DNA from: Cellulophaga sp. HaHaR_3_176
Lineage (GTDB): Bacteria > Bacteroidota > Bacteroidia > Flavobacteriales > Flavobacteriaceae
Assembly (NCBI RefSeq): GCF_019021925.1
Contig: NZ_CP058990.1
Span: 62,001 to 126,000 of the forward strand
Reading direction: 5' to 3'
DNA length: 64,000 bases
Position 1 is the stretch's first letter; each line of letters starts with the position of its first letter. This document shows positions 17,674 to 27,278 of this stretch, one piece after another. Position numbers and translations under genes: made by a program. A model generated the notes under the pieces. It searched no databases. It was not told the DNA's origin and saw nothing but the letters and a program-made list of their open reading frames with translations.

Positions 17674-18414
17674 TTAAATGACTTTAGCTTCATTATGTAA
17701 TAATTTAACTAGCTCATCAACAGAAGTTACCAATTTAACGACTCCTTTTGCAGCAGGCTTTTCAAATTTATTGTCTTGAGTTGCTTTTACAGCATCGATA
17801 GGTTCAACAACTGTTAATTTTTTTTGACGAGCCATCATTATGCCACGCATGTTAGGTATTCTTAAGTCACTTTCTTCAACAAGTCCTTTTTGTCCACCGA
17901 TTATTAAAGGTAGTGTGGTCGAAAGTTTTTCTTTACCTCCATCTATTTCTCGAACGGCCGTTGCATTAGTTCCATCAATCTCTAAATTGATACAGCTGTT
18001 TATAAAATTCATATCTAAAAGGCTAGAAAGTATGCCAGGCACCATTCCTCCATTATAATCGATAGATTCTCTACCAGCAATTACAACGTCATAAGCTCCT
18101 TCTTTAATTATATTGGCAAGTTGCTCGGCAACAAAAAAACCATCAGTAGGCTCAGCGTTTATTCTTATACCTTCATCAGCTCCAATAGCTAATGCTTTTC
18201 TCATTGTAGGTTCAACAGTTGCACTACCTACAGTAGCTATATGAACAGTGGCTCCTTGTTTTTCTTTAAACCACATTGCTCTAGTTAAACCAAATTCATC
18301 ATTAGGGTTTATTACAAATTGCACACCATTTGTGTCAAACTTTGTATCTCCATCTGTAAAGTTGATTTTAGATGTAGTATCTGGTACATTACTTATACAA
18401 ACTAATATTTTCAT
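17674..18414 (-). CDS. etfB: Electron transfer flavoprotein beta subunit
   Basis: The 246-residue EtfB begins MKILVCISNVPDTTSKI, contains the NPNDEFGLTRAM segment and the AMP-site region VIAGRESIDYNGGMVPG, and ends in the usual helical tail. It is the partner of EtfA in fatty-acid and amino-acid oxidation. Its promoter region has a -7 box directly beside the TATGCGTGCATA palindrome, implying repression or other control of beta-oxidation electron transfer. Confidence 0.97.
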   Translation of the reverse strand: MKILVCISNVPDTTSKINFTDGDTKFDTNGVQFVINPNDEFGLTRAMWFKEKQGATVHIATVGSATVEPTMRKALAIGADEGIRINAEPTDGFFVAEQLANIIKEGAYDVVIAGRESIDYNGGMVPGILSSLLDMNFINSCINLEIDGTNATAVREIDGGKEKLSTTLPLIIGGQKGLVEESDLRIPNMRGIMMARQKKLTVVEPIDAVKATQDNKFEKPAAKGVVKLVTSVDELVKLLHNEAKVI

Positions 18415-18464
18415 TATTTATGATTTTTATTTCTGATAACATGGCTAAGATAGCCAATATTTTT

Positions 18465-18472
18465 CAAATTTA
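18465..18472 (-). promoter_or_regulatory. -7 box TAAATTTG for etfBA
   Basis: The minus-strand octamer at 18472-18465 fits TAnnTTTG, about 50 bases before the etfB ATG. The palindrome at 18474-18487 begins two bases away, in the spacer toward the -33 region. No convincing -33 TTG is seen. Confidence 0.45.
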
Positions 18473-18473
18473 C

Positions 18474-18490
18474 TATGCGTGCATAATAAA
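18474..18490. promoter_or_regulatory. Candidate operator TATGCGTGCATAATAAA at the etfBA promoter
   Basis: The core TATGCGTGCATA is a near-perfect palindrome, and the 17-base string differs at one base from that at 1106-1122. Overlap with the etfBA promoter core makes a repressor site most likely. Regulator identity is unknown. Confidence 0.5.
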
Positions 18491-18541
18491 TTTTATAACT
18501 TTTTTTGATTCCAACAGTATTTATTATGACAGATTATTTGC

Positions 18542-18549
18542 TATTTTTG
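18542..18549 (+). promoter_or_regulatory. -7 box TATTTTTG upstream of the E1 beta gene
   Basis: Exact TAnnTTTG match, 41 bases before the ATG at 18591, in the spacer divergent from etfBA. The -33 element is weak. Confidence 0.4.
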
Positions 18550-18590
18550 CTATCCTTTTTAGAATAAGAATTTTAAGAAACTCCGTTTAA

Positions 18591-19568
18591 ATGAAAACAA
18601 TACAATTTAGGGAAGCCATTTGTGAGGCAATGTCCGAAGAAATGAGAAAAGACGATTCTATCTATTTAATGGGTGAAGAAGTCGCAGAATACAATGGAGC
18701 ATATAAAGCTTCAAAAGGAATGTTAGATGAATTTGGTGCAGAAAGAGTTATTGATACTCCTATTTCTGAACTTGGTTTTGCTGGTATCGGAGTTGGTTCT
18801 GCTATGAATGGTAATAGACCAATTATTGAGTTTATGACCTTCAACTTTGCTTTAGTAGGTATAGATCAAATAATAAATAACGCGGCGAAAATCCGTCAAA
18901 TGTCAGGTGGTCAGTTCAATTGTCCAATTGTATTTAGAGGTCCAACAGGTTCTGCAGGTCAATTAGGAGCAACACATTCACAAGCTTTTGAAAGCTGGTT
19001 TGCAAACTGTCCAGGTCTAAAAGTGATTGTACCATCAAACCCAGCAGACGCAAAAGGTTTATTAAAAGCAGCTATTAGAGATAATGATCCTGTTATTTTT
19101 ATGGAATCTGAGCAAATGTATGGTGATAAAGGTGAGGTTCCAGAAGGAGATTATATTATTCCTATTGGTGTTGCTGATGTTAAAAGAGTAGGTACAGATG
19201 TAACTATCGTGTCTTTCGGAAAAATTATCAAAGAAGCTTATAAAGCTGCTGATATATTAGAGAAAGAAGGTATTAGTTGTGAAATTATCGACTTACGTAC
19301 TGTAAAGCCTTTAGATTATGAAGCTATTTTAACTTCAGTTAAAAAAACAAATAGAATGGTGATTTTAGAAGAAGCATGGCCCTATGGTAATGTTGCATCT
19401 GAAATAATATACCATGTTCAATCAAATGCATTTGACTTTTTAGATGCACCAATTGAAAAAATAAATACAGCAGATACTCCAGCACCATACTCTCCAGTAT
19501 TATTGGCAGAATGGTTGCCTAATTTTGAAGATGTAATCAAGTCTGTAAAAAAGGTTATGTATAAATAA
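18591..19568 (+). CDS. pdhB: Pyruvate dehydrogenase E1 component, beta subunit
   Basis: The 325-residue protein matches E1 beta of 2-oxoacid dehydrogenases: REAICEAMSEEMRKD, the thiamine-site Glu in YLMGEEVAEYNGAYK, DTPISELGFAGIGVGSA, GPTGSAGQLGATHSQ and IDLRTVKPLDYEAI. It forms the ThDP-dependent alpha2beta2 E1 that decarboxylates pyruvate. The E1 alpha and E2 genes are not adjacent, so the subunit genes are scattered here. A branched-chain 2-oxoacid enzyme is the main alternative; the sequence motifs favour the pyruvate form. Confidence 0.9.
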   Translation: MKTIQFREAICEAMSEEMRKDDSIYLMGEEVAEYNGAYKASKGMLDEFGAERVIDTPISELGFAGIGVGSAMNGNRPIIEFMTFNFALVGIDQIINNAAKIRQMSGGQFNCPIVFRGPTGSAGQLGATHSQAFESWFANCPGLKVIVPSNPADAKGLLKAAIRDNDPVIFMESEQMYGDKGEVPEGDYIIPIGVADVKRVGTDVTIVSFGKIIKEAYKAADILEKEGISCEIIDLRTVKPLDYEAILTSVKKTNRMVILEEAWPYGNVASEIIYHVQSNAFDFLDAPIEKINTADTPAPYSPVLLAEWLPNFEDVIKSVKKVMYK

Positions 19569-19696
19569 TTATACATAAATTTTTGTAAGGTTTAATAGCT
19601 TTATTGACATATTGAGTGTCGATAGAGCTATTTTTTTTTGCTATTTTATCTTGCAACTGTTTGTACCTTTACTAATTAATTCCCTTTTCGTGTTTA

Positions 19697-22189
19697 ATGA
19701 ATAAAATATTATTTTTTCTGTTACTCTTTGCGTCTTTTGCTTTTTCTCAAACAAAAGTAAATGGAGTAGTTAAAGATGAGGCTGGGCTTCCAGTAGCTTT
19801 CGCTAATCTTTTATTTAAAGGATCGTCAGTAGGTACGATAACAAATGAGGATGGTATTTTTCATTTAGAGACAGATCAAACCTTTACAACTTTAGTTGTA
19901 TCGTTTGTTGGTTTCAAAACCGAGGAAATTGTTTTAGAGAAAAAAGTTAATTATAATATGAATGTTATCTTAACTGAAGGAGGAGAGCAGTTGAGAGAAG
20001 TTGTTGTAGTTTCAGGTAAACAGTCTAAAAAAAATAACCCAGCAATTGATATACTTAAGAAAATTTGGGAAAGAAAAAGGAAAAATGGATTAAAGTATTT
20101 TAACCAATATAGTTACGATAAATACGAAAAAATAGAATTTGATCTGAATACAATTGATAGCGCTTTAATTAAAAGTAAAATATTTAAAGGCTTAGAGTTT
20201 GTATTTAAAGATTTAGATACCTCAAGAATTACAGGAAAAACATATTTACCAATCTTTTTGAACGAGACGTCATCAAAGGTATATGGTGATAATTTAAAGT
20301 CAGTAGAAAAAGAAGATATAAAAGGGATAAAAAATTCAGGATTTACAAACAACCAGGCCCTTACCGCTTTTGTTGAAGATTTATATTCTGATTATAATAT
20401 TTATGATAATTATTTAAAATTCTTCGAAAAAAGCTTTACAAGTCCACTTTCTAAAACAGGAGTAGATGTTTATAATTATGCATTAACAGATAGTGCATTT
20501 ATTGATAATAAGTGGTGTTATAATATTGTCTATTACCCAAGGCGAAAGAATGAATTGACTTTTAAAGGAAATTTTTGGGTAAATGATTCTACCTATGCTA
20601 TTAAAAATATCAATTTAGCGGTGACAAAAAGTGCTAATATAAATTGGGTTAAAGAAATTTATATAGAGCAAGACTTTGAAGTAATAAGTGATTCTGTTTT
20701 TCTTTTAAAAAGAGATTATATGTTAAGTGATTTTAGTTTCTCTAAAAAAGAAGAAGCTAAAGGCGTTTACGGCAAAAGAACTACCATTTATGATAATTAC
20801 GTTTTTGATCAACTTAAAACCGGTAAGTTTTATAAAAATTTAGCAAATCAGTTTGATTCTGGTGTGGTACAACGCGATAGTTTATTCTGGAGTAACAATA
20901 GGTTGGAAGATCTAAATAAAGATGAAAGGGGTGTTTATAAGCTTTTAGATACTTTAAAAACGGTTCCTAAATTTAAAAGTTTTTACAATATAATAAGCGT
21001 TTTGGGTTCTGGTTATATTGAAATTGACAAATGGAATTTAGATTTAGGAGATGTATATAGTATACTTGGCTACAATGAAGCGGAAGGCTTACGAACAAGA
21101 ATTGGAGCTAGAACTTTTTATGGGCAAAATGATCCATGGCGAGTAGAAGGTTATTTGGCATATGGTTTTGGTGATCATAAAGTAAAACACGGTATATCAG
21201 GAAAGTGGTTGCTAGATAAAAAAAGTAGATTAATAATTTCTGGTGGGAACAGAAAAGATATAGAGCAATTAGGAATAAGCTTAACTTCTACAACTGATGT
21301 TTTGGGTAGGAGCACGGCATCATCATCAGTGTTTTCAGTAGGTGCAAATGATAAGTTATCTAATATAGACTTAAGTACTTTTGCAATTGAAATTGAACCT
21401 GTAAATAATTTAGTAATAAAAGCAGGTAGTTCTTTTCGAAAATTAAGTTCTGCATTGCCTGATAATTTTAGTTTAGATTATATAGATTTAAATTCACCAA
21501 CAGGGATTTCATCAGAAATAAAACAATTTGATTTGTCAACGACATTAGTTTATACTCCGGGTAGAAGGACTATTGGTTATGGAGTTGAACGTCAAAATAT
21601 AAATGATACCTATAGCACCTTGTACTTAAATTATACAAAAGGTATGAAAGGTATTTTAGATAGTGATTTTGATTATAGTAAACTTCAGTTTTCATATACA
21701 CAGCCATGGCAATTAGGAGGTTTAGGAAGGTTGAGTAGTACTGTTGAGGTTGGTAAAACTTTTGGAGATGTACCCTTGGGTTTGCTAAACGTGATACCAG
21801 GAAACCAGACTTTGTTTTCTATCTATGGAACGTTTCCAAATTTAAATTTCTATGAGTTTGTTACAGATACGTATGCATCAGTTCATTTAGAACATAATTT
21901 CAATGGACGTATATTTTCAAGAATTCCTATAATCAAAAAATGGAATTTAAGAGAGTATGTCGGTTTAAGAGGTGTATGGGGAGATTTATCTGAAGGGAAT
22001 AGGTTATTAAGTAGTCCTTCTAATATTCCATTAACTTCTCCTAATGAAAATATTTACTGGGAATATTCGTTAGGTATTGGTAACATATTTAAGATATTTA
22101 GAATAGATTTTAACTTTAGAGGAAATTATTTAGATAGTCCTGATGCAAGACCATTTAGTGTTACAGGCTCATATGGATTTAGTTTTTAA
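19697..22189 (+). CDS. DUF5686 and carboxypeptidase-like regulatory domain protein
   Basis: The 830-residue protein has a signal peptide ending AFSQ, then a CarboxypepD_reg-like beta-sandwich (residues 20-105, KVNGVVKDEAGLPVAFANLLFKG). The large DUF5686 region that follows ends in many beta-strands resembling an outer-membrane barrel, with the last strand closing in GSYGFSF. The architecture is that of a Bacteroidota outer-membrane protein related to TonB-dependent receptors but without a plug domain. No substrate is indicated. A short intergenic region separates it from pdhB, and I infer no functional link. Confidence 0.85.
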   Translation: MNKILFFLLLFASFAFSQTKVNGVVKDEAGLPVAFANLLFKGSSVGTITNEDGIFHLETDQTFTTLVVSFVGFKTEEIVLEKKVNYNMNVILTEGGEQLREVVVVSGKQSKKNNPAIDILKKIWERKRKNGLKYFNQYSYDKYEKIEFDLNTIDSALIKSKIFKGLEFVFKDLDTSRITGKTYLPIFLNETSSKVYGDNLKSVEKEDIKGIKNSGFTNNQALTAFVEDLYSDYNIYDNYLKFFEKSFTSPLSKTGVDVYNYALTDSAFIDNKWCYNIVYYPRRKNELTFKGNFWVNDSTYAIKNINLAVTKSANINWVKEIYIEQDFEVISDSVFLLKRDYMLSDFSFSKKEEAKGVYGKRTTIYDNYVFDQLKTGKFYKNLANQFDSGVVQRDSLFWSNNRLEDLNKDERGVYKLLDTLKTVPKFKSFYNIISVLGSGYIEIDKWNLDLGDVYSILGYNEAEGLRTRIGARTFYGQNDPWRVEGYLAYGFGDHKVKHGISGKWLLDKKSRLIISGGNRKDIEQLGISLTSTTDVLGRSTASSSVFSVGANDKLSNIDLSTFAIEIEPVNNLVIKAGSSFRKLSSALPDNFSLDYIDLNSPTGISSEIKQFDLSTTLVYTPGRRTIGYGVERQNINDTYSTLYLNYTKGMKGILDSDFDYSKLQFSYTQPWQLGGLGRLSSTVEVGKTFGDVPLGLLNVIPGNQTLFSIYGTFPNLNFYEFVTDTYASVHLEHNFNGRIFSRIPIIKKWNLREYVGLRGVWGDLSEGNRLLSSPSNIPLTSPNENIYWEYSLGIGNIFKIFRIDFNFRGNYLDSPDARPFSVTGSYGFSF

Positions 22190-22299
22190 ATTAAAAAGGC
22201 TGAATATACTACACCGTTTTCGTAAATTATTTTTTGCTGAAATAAGCTGTTTTTTATCTTATTTGGGTTCTTTGCAAGGATTGAAATAAATTTTTCAAG

Positions 22300-22307
22300 T
22301 ATCTTTG
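22300..22307 (+). promoter_or_regulatory. -7 box TATCTTTG for ppa
   Basis: Exact TAnnTTTG match, 20 bases before the ppa ATG, with TTG at 22281-22283 sixteen bases upstream as the -33 element. Confidence 0.55.
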
Positions 22308-22327
22308 CGTACAAATTACAATGAATT

Positions 22328-22855
22328 ATGAGTGAAATAAAACCCATTACTTTTGATGTTTTAATAGAAATCCCAAAAGGGAGTAGAAATAAATACGAAT
22401 ACGACTTCACATTAAATAAGATTAGATTTGATAGAATGCTATTTTCTTCTATGATGTATCCAGGAGATTATGGTTTTATTCCAGAAACATTGGCATTGGA
22501 TAGTGATCCATTGGATGTTCTAGTTTTAGGGCATGAGCCAACACACCCAATGGTAGTTATGGAGGTTAGACCTATTGGCGTATTTCATATGACTGATGAA
22601 AAAGGGCCAGATGAAAAAATCATTTGCGTACCAGTTTCTGATCCAATATGGGGTAATAATCACGATATTAGTGACCTTAACCCACATAGGTTAAAAGAGA
22701 TTGAGCATTTTTTCAAAGTATATAAAGATTTAGAAAAGAAAAAAGTTGATACAGGTGGATGGGGAGATGCTGAAGAAGCTATAAAAATATATCATGAATG
22801 TGTAGAGCGTTATGATGAAAGTGGACATAAAAGTAAACGTACGTTTACGATATAA
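22328..22855 (+). CDS. ppa: Inorganic pyrophosphatase (soluble, family I)
   Basis: The 175-residue family I enzyme has EIPKGSRNKYEYD, the YPGDYGFIPETLA block and the metal-binding acidic cluster DSDPLDVLVL (Asp58, Asp60, Asp63). It hydrolyses cytosolic pyrophosphate to two phosphates, using Mg2+. A terminator separates it from the membrane pyrophosphatase gene 118 bases downstream, so the two pyrophosphatases are adjacent but separately transcribed. Confidence 0.97.
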   Translation: MSEIKPITFDVLIEIPKGSRNKYEYDFTLNKIRFDRMLFSSMMYPGDYGFIPETLALDSDPLDVLVLGHEPTHPMVVMEVRPIGVFHMTDEKGPDEKIICVPVSDPIWGNNHDISDLNPHRLKEIEHFFKVYKDLEKKKVDTGGWGDAEEAIKIYHECVERYDESGHKSKRTFTI

Positions 22856-22878
22856 CACTTTGTTTTCAATAATTTTAT

Positions 22879-22914
22879 AAAAGTCATGCTAATTAAAAAA
22901 GCATGACTTTTTTT
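22879..22914 (+). terminator. Intrinsic terminator after ppa
   Basis: AAAAGTCATGC pairs with GCATGACTTTT across an AT loop, followed by T residues. Confidence 0.9.
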
Positions 22915-22973
22915 GTTATGTTTAATAATTATGCGTTTTTTTGAGATATTATTAATAAATAATCGACTAATTT

Positions 22974-25286
22974 ATGAAATCAATGATTATTTACATGCCG
23001 ATTTTAATGGCTGTATTAGGTTTACTTTATATGGTTTTTAAAAAATCATGGGTATTGAGGCAGGATGCAGGTGATGGGAAAATGAAAGAAATTTCAGATC
23101 ATATACATGAAGGTGCAATAGCTTTTCTTAATGCGGAGTATAAACTTTTAGGGTTTTTTGTACTAATAGTTAGTGTACTATTAGCAATAGTTTCTTTTGT
23201 AGTACCCACAACGCATTGGTTAATCGTAATTGCATTTATTTTTGGAGCTATATTTTCAGCTTTTGCGGGTAATATAGGTATGAAAATCGCGACTAAAACT
23301 AATGTTAGAACAACACAGGCAGCAAGAACAAGTTTACCAAAAGCTCTAAAAATTTCTTTTGGAGGAGGCACTGTTATGGGGCTGGGAGTGGCAGGCTTAG
23401 CTGTATTAGGTTTAACAGCTTTTTTTATATTTTTCTTTCATTTTTTTATGGGAGGCGTTTGGACAAATACAATGGATATGACTATTGTACTTGAGACATT
23501 GGCAGGTTTTTCTTTAGGAGCAGAATCAATAGCACTATTTGCCCGTGTTGGTGGCGGTATTTATACCAAAGCTGCAGATGTAGGTGCAGATTTAGTAGGA
23601 AAGGTAGAGGCAGGTATTCCAGAAGATGATCCTCGTAACCCCGCTACAATTGCGGATAATGTTGGTGATAATGTTGGTGATGTTGCAGGTATGGGAGCTG
23701 ATTTATTTGGGTCTTATGTTGCAACAGTATTAGCCGCAATGGTGCTTGGTAACTATGTGATTAAAGACATGGGAGGATCTATTATTGACGATTTTGGAGG
23801 TATTGGCCCTATTTTATTGCCAATGTCTATAGCAGGTGTAGGTATTATTATATCAATTATTGGTACCATGCTCGTAAAAATTAAAAATAACGATGCAAAA
23901 GAAGCACAGGTTATGGGTGCTTTAAATATTGGTAATTGGACATCTATAGTTTTAGTTGCGGTATCTTGCTTTGGTTTAGTTACATGGATGTTACCAGAAA
24001 CTATGAAAATGGAATTTTTTGGAGAAGGATTGCAAGAAATATCATCAATGCGTGTATTTTACGCAACCTTAGTTGGTTTAATAGTAGGGGCAGTTATTTC
24101 TTCGGTAACAGAATATTATACAGGTTTAGGTAAAAAACCAATCTTAAAAATTGTACAACAATCGAGTACAGGGGCAGGTACAAATATTATTGCAGGTTTA
24201 GCTACAGGTATGATATCTACATTCCCTTCCGTATTATTATTTGCTGCAGCTATTTGGGCTTCTTATGCATTTGCGGGTTTTTACGGCGTGTCGTTAGCGG
24301 CATCTGCAATGATGGCCACAACAGCAATGCAATTAGCAATTGATGCTTTTGGACCTATTTCAGATAATGCAGGTGGTATTGCAGAAATGAGTGAACAAGA
24401 ACCAATTGTTAGAGAACGTACCGATATATTAGATTCTGTAGGAAACACCACAGCCGCTACAGGTAAAGGGTTTGCAATCGCTTCAGCGGCATTAACTTCG
24501 TTGGCACTTTTTGCTGCATATGTTACATTTACAGGTATTGATGGAATTAATATTTTTAAAGCACCAGTTTTAGCAATGTTATTTGTTGGTGGTATGGTGC
24601 CGGTTGTTTTTTCTGCTTTGGCAATGAATGCTGTGGGTAAAGCTGCAATGGAAATGGTGCAAGAGGTACGTCGTCAGTTTAAAGAGATACCTGGTATTAT
24701 GGAAGGTACAGGGAAACCAGAGTATGATAAATGTGTAGCTATTTCAACAAAAGCCTCGTTGAGAGAGATGATGCTACCTGGATTATTGACAATTGGTTTT
24801 CCTCTTGCAATCGCTTTTATTCCAATGATTTTTGGAATGAATAATTTAGCAATTGCAGAAATGTTAGGTGGTTATATGGCAGGTGTTACCGTTTCTGGTG
24901 TGCTTTGGGCAATATTTCAAAATAATGCAGGAGGAGCTTGGGATAATGCTAAAAAATCTTTTGAAGCAGGTGTAGTAATCAACGGCGAAATGACTTTTAA
25001 AGGTAGTGAGGCTCATAAAGCAGCAGTAACAGGAGATACTGTTGGTGATCCTTTTAAAGATACTTCAGGGCCATCGATGAATATTTTAATTAAGCTTACG
25101 TGTTTAATAGGTTTGGTAATTGCTCCAATTTTAGGTGGGCATATAGAAGAGGGTGTTGCGGCAACCCATAAAGGAGTATATACAGAGGTTGTTGTAAATA
25201 CTCAATATTTAGCAGAAGCACAGTTGGCTGCATATAAGAAAGAAAGTTTTAGTAGCTTAAAATTAGTTGTTGAAACTGAAGAGTAG
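22974..25286 (+). CDS. hppA: Membrane-bound ion-pumping pyrophosphatase
   Basis: The 770-residue protein has about 16 hydrophobic segments and the pyrophosphate-binding signature [26 protein letters not shown], readable in consecutive blocks, followed by [24 protein letters not shown] second acidic motif, [17 protein letters not shown], lies near the C-terminus. [10 protein letters not shown] carries Ala at the position where K+-independent enzymes have Lys, so it belongs to the K+-dependent class. It couples PPi hydrolysis to Na+ and/or H+ export; which ion cannot be decided from motifs alone. Confidence 0.95.
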   Translation: MKSMIIYMPILMAVLGLLYMVFKKSWVLRQDAGDGKMKEISDHIHEGAIAFLNAEYKLLGFFVLIVSVLLAIVSFVVPTTHWLIVIAFIFGAIFSAFAGNIGMKIATKTNVRTTQAARTSLPKALKISFGGGTVMGLGVAGLAVLGLTAFFIFFFHFFMGGVWTNTMDMTIVLETLAGFSLGAESIALFARVGGGIYTKAADVGADLVGKVEAGIPEDDPRNPATIADNVGDNVGDVAGMGADLFGSYVATVLAAMVLGNYVIKDMGGSIIDDFGGIGPILLPMSIAGVGIIISIIGTMLVKIKNNDAKEAQVMGALNIGNWTSIVLVAVSCFGLVTWMLPETMKMEFFGEGLQEISSMRVFYATLVGLIVGAVISSVTEYYTGLGKKPILKIVQQSSTGAGTNIIAGLATGMISTFPSVLLFAAAIWASYAFAGFYGVSLAASAMMATTAMQLAIDAFGPISDNAGGIAEMSEQEPIVRERTDILDSVGNTTAATGKGFAIASAALTSLALFAAYVTFTGIDGINIFKAPVLAMLFVGGMVPVVFSALAMNAVGKAAMEMVQEVRRQFKEIPGIMEGTGKPEYDKCVAISTKASLREMMLPGLLTIGFPLAIAFIPMIFGMNNLAIAEMLGGYMAGVTVSGVLWAIFQNNAGGAWDNAKKSFEAGVVINGEMTFKGSEAHKAAVTGDTVGDPFKDTSGPSMNILIKLTCLIGLVIAPILGGHIEEGVAATHKGVYTEVVVNTQYLAEAQLAAYKKESFSSLKLVVETEE

Positions 25287-25312
25287 ATAAAAAATAAAAT
25301 GAGTTTAAAACT

Positions 25313-25344
25313 AAAACCTGCTAAATTCTTTTAGCAGGTTTTTA
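25313..25344 (+). terminator. Intrinsic terminator after hppA
   Basis: AAAACCTGCTAAA pairs with TTTAGCAGGTTTT around a short loop, ending in T residues. It falls only about 15 bases before the next gene start. Confidence 0.88.
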
Positions 25345-25356
25345 TACTTTTATACC

Positions 25357-26358
25357 ATGAGTTTATTTAAGAAAGATCCTTTGCAAATAATCACGTTTGA
25401 TGCCTATGGAACAAATACGCATTTTTACTTGAGAGGAAGGGCTTTAGAAGATGAGTCTATAAATTTAGATCGCAGAAATATTTTTAGTTTACTTAAAAAT
25501 ATGTGGAAACGTTTAGAGACAGATGAGGTTAAGAATACTGAAATTGAAGTAAGATTGCCTAATGGGGTAATTTTAAAATCTAAAACAGATAAGCATGGTT
25601 ATTTTAAGGTGAATGAAAAAGTTGAGGATTTATATAAATTAATTAATGATGAGGGTTGGGTGAATTTTGAAGTAGCTTACGCAGATACTTCTATAAAGAG
25701 AGTAATTCAACTTAAGAATAGGTTTCCAGGGAAAATATTAATTCCTTCAAATAAGGCAAATTTTGGGGTGATAACCGATATTGATGATACAATACTACAA
25801 ACAGGTGTTGTATCCATATTAAAATGGAGGGTGCTCGTAAATACCGTGTTTAAAAGTGCTAAAAAACGTTTGCCGTTAAAAGGAGCGCCAAATTTATATA
25901 ATTTACTACATAGAGGTATATCTGGAGAAAATACAAATCCTATTTTTTATGTAAGCCATAGTCCATGGAATTTATATCGCTACTTGGAGTTGTTTTTAAG
26001 GCAAAACGATTTTCCTAAAGGACCAGTTCTGCTGCGTACTTTTCAAACTTTTTTTATAAGAAAAACAGACGGTCATCAACCTCAAAAACAAATAGAAATA
26101 TTAAATCTATTAAAAACATATCCTAAATTACCGTTTATACTTATAGGTGATAGTGGTGAACATGATGCTGATATTTATAAAGAAATTGCAGAGCTGTACC
26201 CTGATAGAATATTAGCAATTTATTTAAGAAGTGTAAATAGTCGTAAGCGTATGTTACGAGTAAAAGGAGTATACGATAATTATAAAACAACACCTGTACT
26301 TTTTGTAGAAGACAGTGATCAGGCTATAGAGCACGCAAAAAAAATGAAGTTCATTTAA
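25357..26358 (+). CDS. App1-family phosphatidate phosphatase-like protein (DUF2183)
   Basis: The 333-residue protein has a C-terminal HAD-like App1 domain with the DIDDTILQTG catalytic motif at residues 141-150, the FYVSHSPWNLYRYLELFL block and FILIGDSGEHDADIYKEIA. The N-terminal 130 residues form a beta-rich region (ITFDAYGTNTHFYLRGRAL). Yeast App1 dephosphorylates phosphatidic acid; bacterial members are largely uncharacterised, so lipid phosphatase activity is a family-based inference. No signal peptide is seen. Confidence 0.88.
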   Translation: MSLFKKDPLQIITFDAYGTNTHFYLRGRALEDESINLDRRNIFSLLKNMWKRLETDEVKNTEIEVRLPNGVILKSKTDKHGYFKVNEKVEDLYKLINDEGWVNFEVAYADTSIKRVIQLKNRFPGKILIPSNKANFGVITDIDDTILQTGVVSILKWRVLVNTVFKSAKKRLPLKGAPNLYNLLHRGISGENTNPIFYVSHSPWNLYRYLELFLRQNDFPKGPVLLRTFQTFFIRKTDGHQPQKQIEILNLLKTYPKLPFILIGDSGEHDADIYKEIAELYPDRILAIYLRSVNSRKRMLRVKGVYDNYKTTPVLFVEDSDQAIEHAKKMKFI

Positions 26359-26399
26359 TTTGAACTCCATTTTTATAATATTATTTAATTTTTCGTGAT

Positions 26400-27014
26400 T
26401 TAAAACAAGCCATTTATTTCAGCATCAATTCTATTAATAATAGTCCCCAAATCCTCAGGGTTATCTACAAAATCAAGATTGTCGACATCGATAATTAAAA
26501 GTTTTCCTTTTTCATAACTTTGGCTCCAAGCTTCGTAACGTTCGTTAAGTCGACTTAGGTAGTCGATAGAAATAGTATTTTCATAATCACGACCACGTTT
26601 GTGAATTTGACTTACTAAATTAGGAATTGAACTGCGTAGATATATTAATAAATCTGGTGGTTGAACTAATCTTTCCATCAGCTCAAATAAACTAGAGTAG
26701 TTACTAAAATCTCTGTTGGTCATCAAGCCCATCGCATGAAGGTTTGGTGCAAAAATATAAGCATCTTCGTATATGGTACGATCTTGAATGATGTTTTTAC
26801 CTGTTTCTCTTATTTCTAAAATTTGGCGGTAACGGCTATTTAAAAAATAGATTTGAAGATTAAAACTCCAACGTTCCATTTGGTTATAAAAATCATCTAA
26901 ATATGGGTTGTCAACAACATCTTCATAATGAGGCTCCCAGTTAAAATGTTTGGAAAGTAGTTTTGTTAAAGTGGTTTTTCCAGCACCTATATTTCCAGCA
27001 ACAGCAACATGCAT
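26400..27014 (-). CDS. Deoxynucleoside kinase
   Basis: The protein begins MHVAVAGNIGAGKTTLTKLL, a P-loop typical of the dNK/dGK family. It continues with the substrate Glu in NWEPHYEDVVDNPYL and the DRTIYEDAYIFA motif (DRS-like), then a lid region RGRDYENTIS. It phosphorylates deoxynucleosides in salvage; base preference cannot be read. The frame is open to 27065, but ATG 27014 is chosen because the P-loop strand normally starts the protein; that gives 204 residues. It complements the NupC transporter encoded 11 kb away. Confidence 0.92.
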   Translation of the reverse strand: MHVAVAGNIGAGKTTLTKLLSKHFNWEPHYEDVVDNPYLDDFYNQMERWSFNLQIYFLNSRYRQILEIRETGKNIIQDRTIYEDAYIFAPNLHAMGLMTNRDFSNYSSLFELMERLVQPPDLLIYLRSSIPNLVSQIHKRGRDYENTISIDYLSRLNERYEAWSQSYEKGKLLIIDVDNLDFVDNPEDLGTIINRIDAEINGLF

Positions 27015-27278
27015 AGTGTATTTTATTAATTGATTCTTAAATTCTAAGGAGGACACAATATACAACGAATCTTGGGTTGTAAAAAAAATAGTTGCTCAAA
27101 TACAAAAATGTTTCATAAAACTTGATTTTACACCCTGTTTAATAGTGTTTTTTTATTTTTGTAAATCATTTTATACTGGTTTGTTTATGAGAAATTCGAG
27201 ATTGAACTTCTTTTTTGATGTTTTAAATTAAACCAAAAGAGTTTTTTAGAGTCAAACTACAATATATAACCTCTTATT

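Noticed and set aside
23936..24133. Plus-strand 65-codon frame inside hppA
   Set aside because: It overlaps conserved transmembrane segments of HppA in another frame; no independent support.
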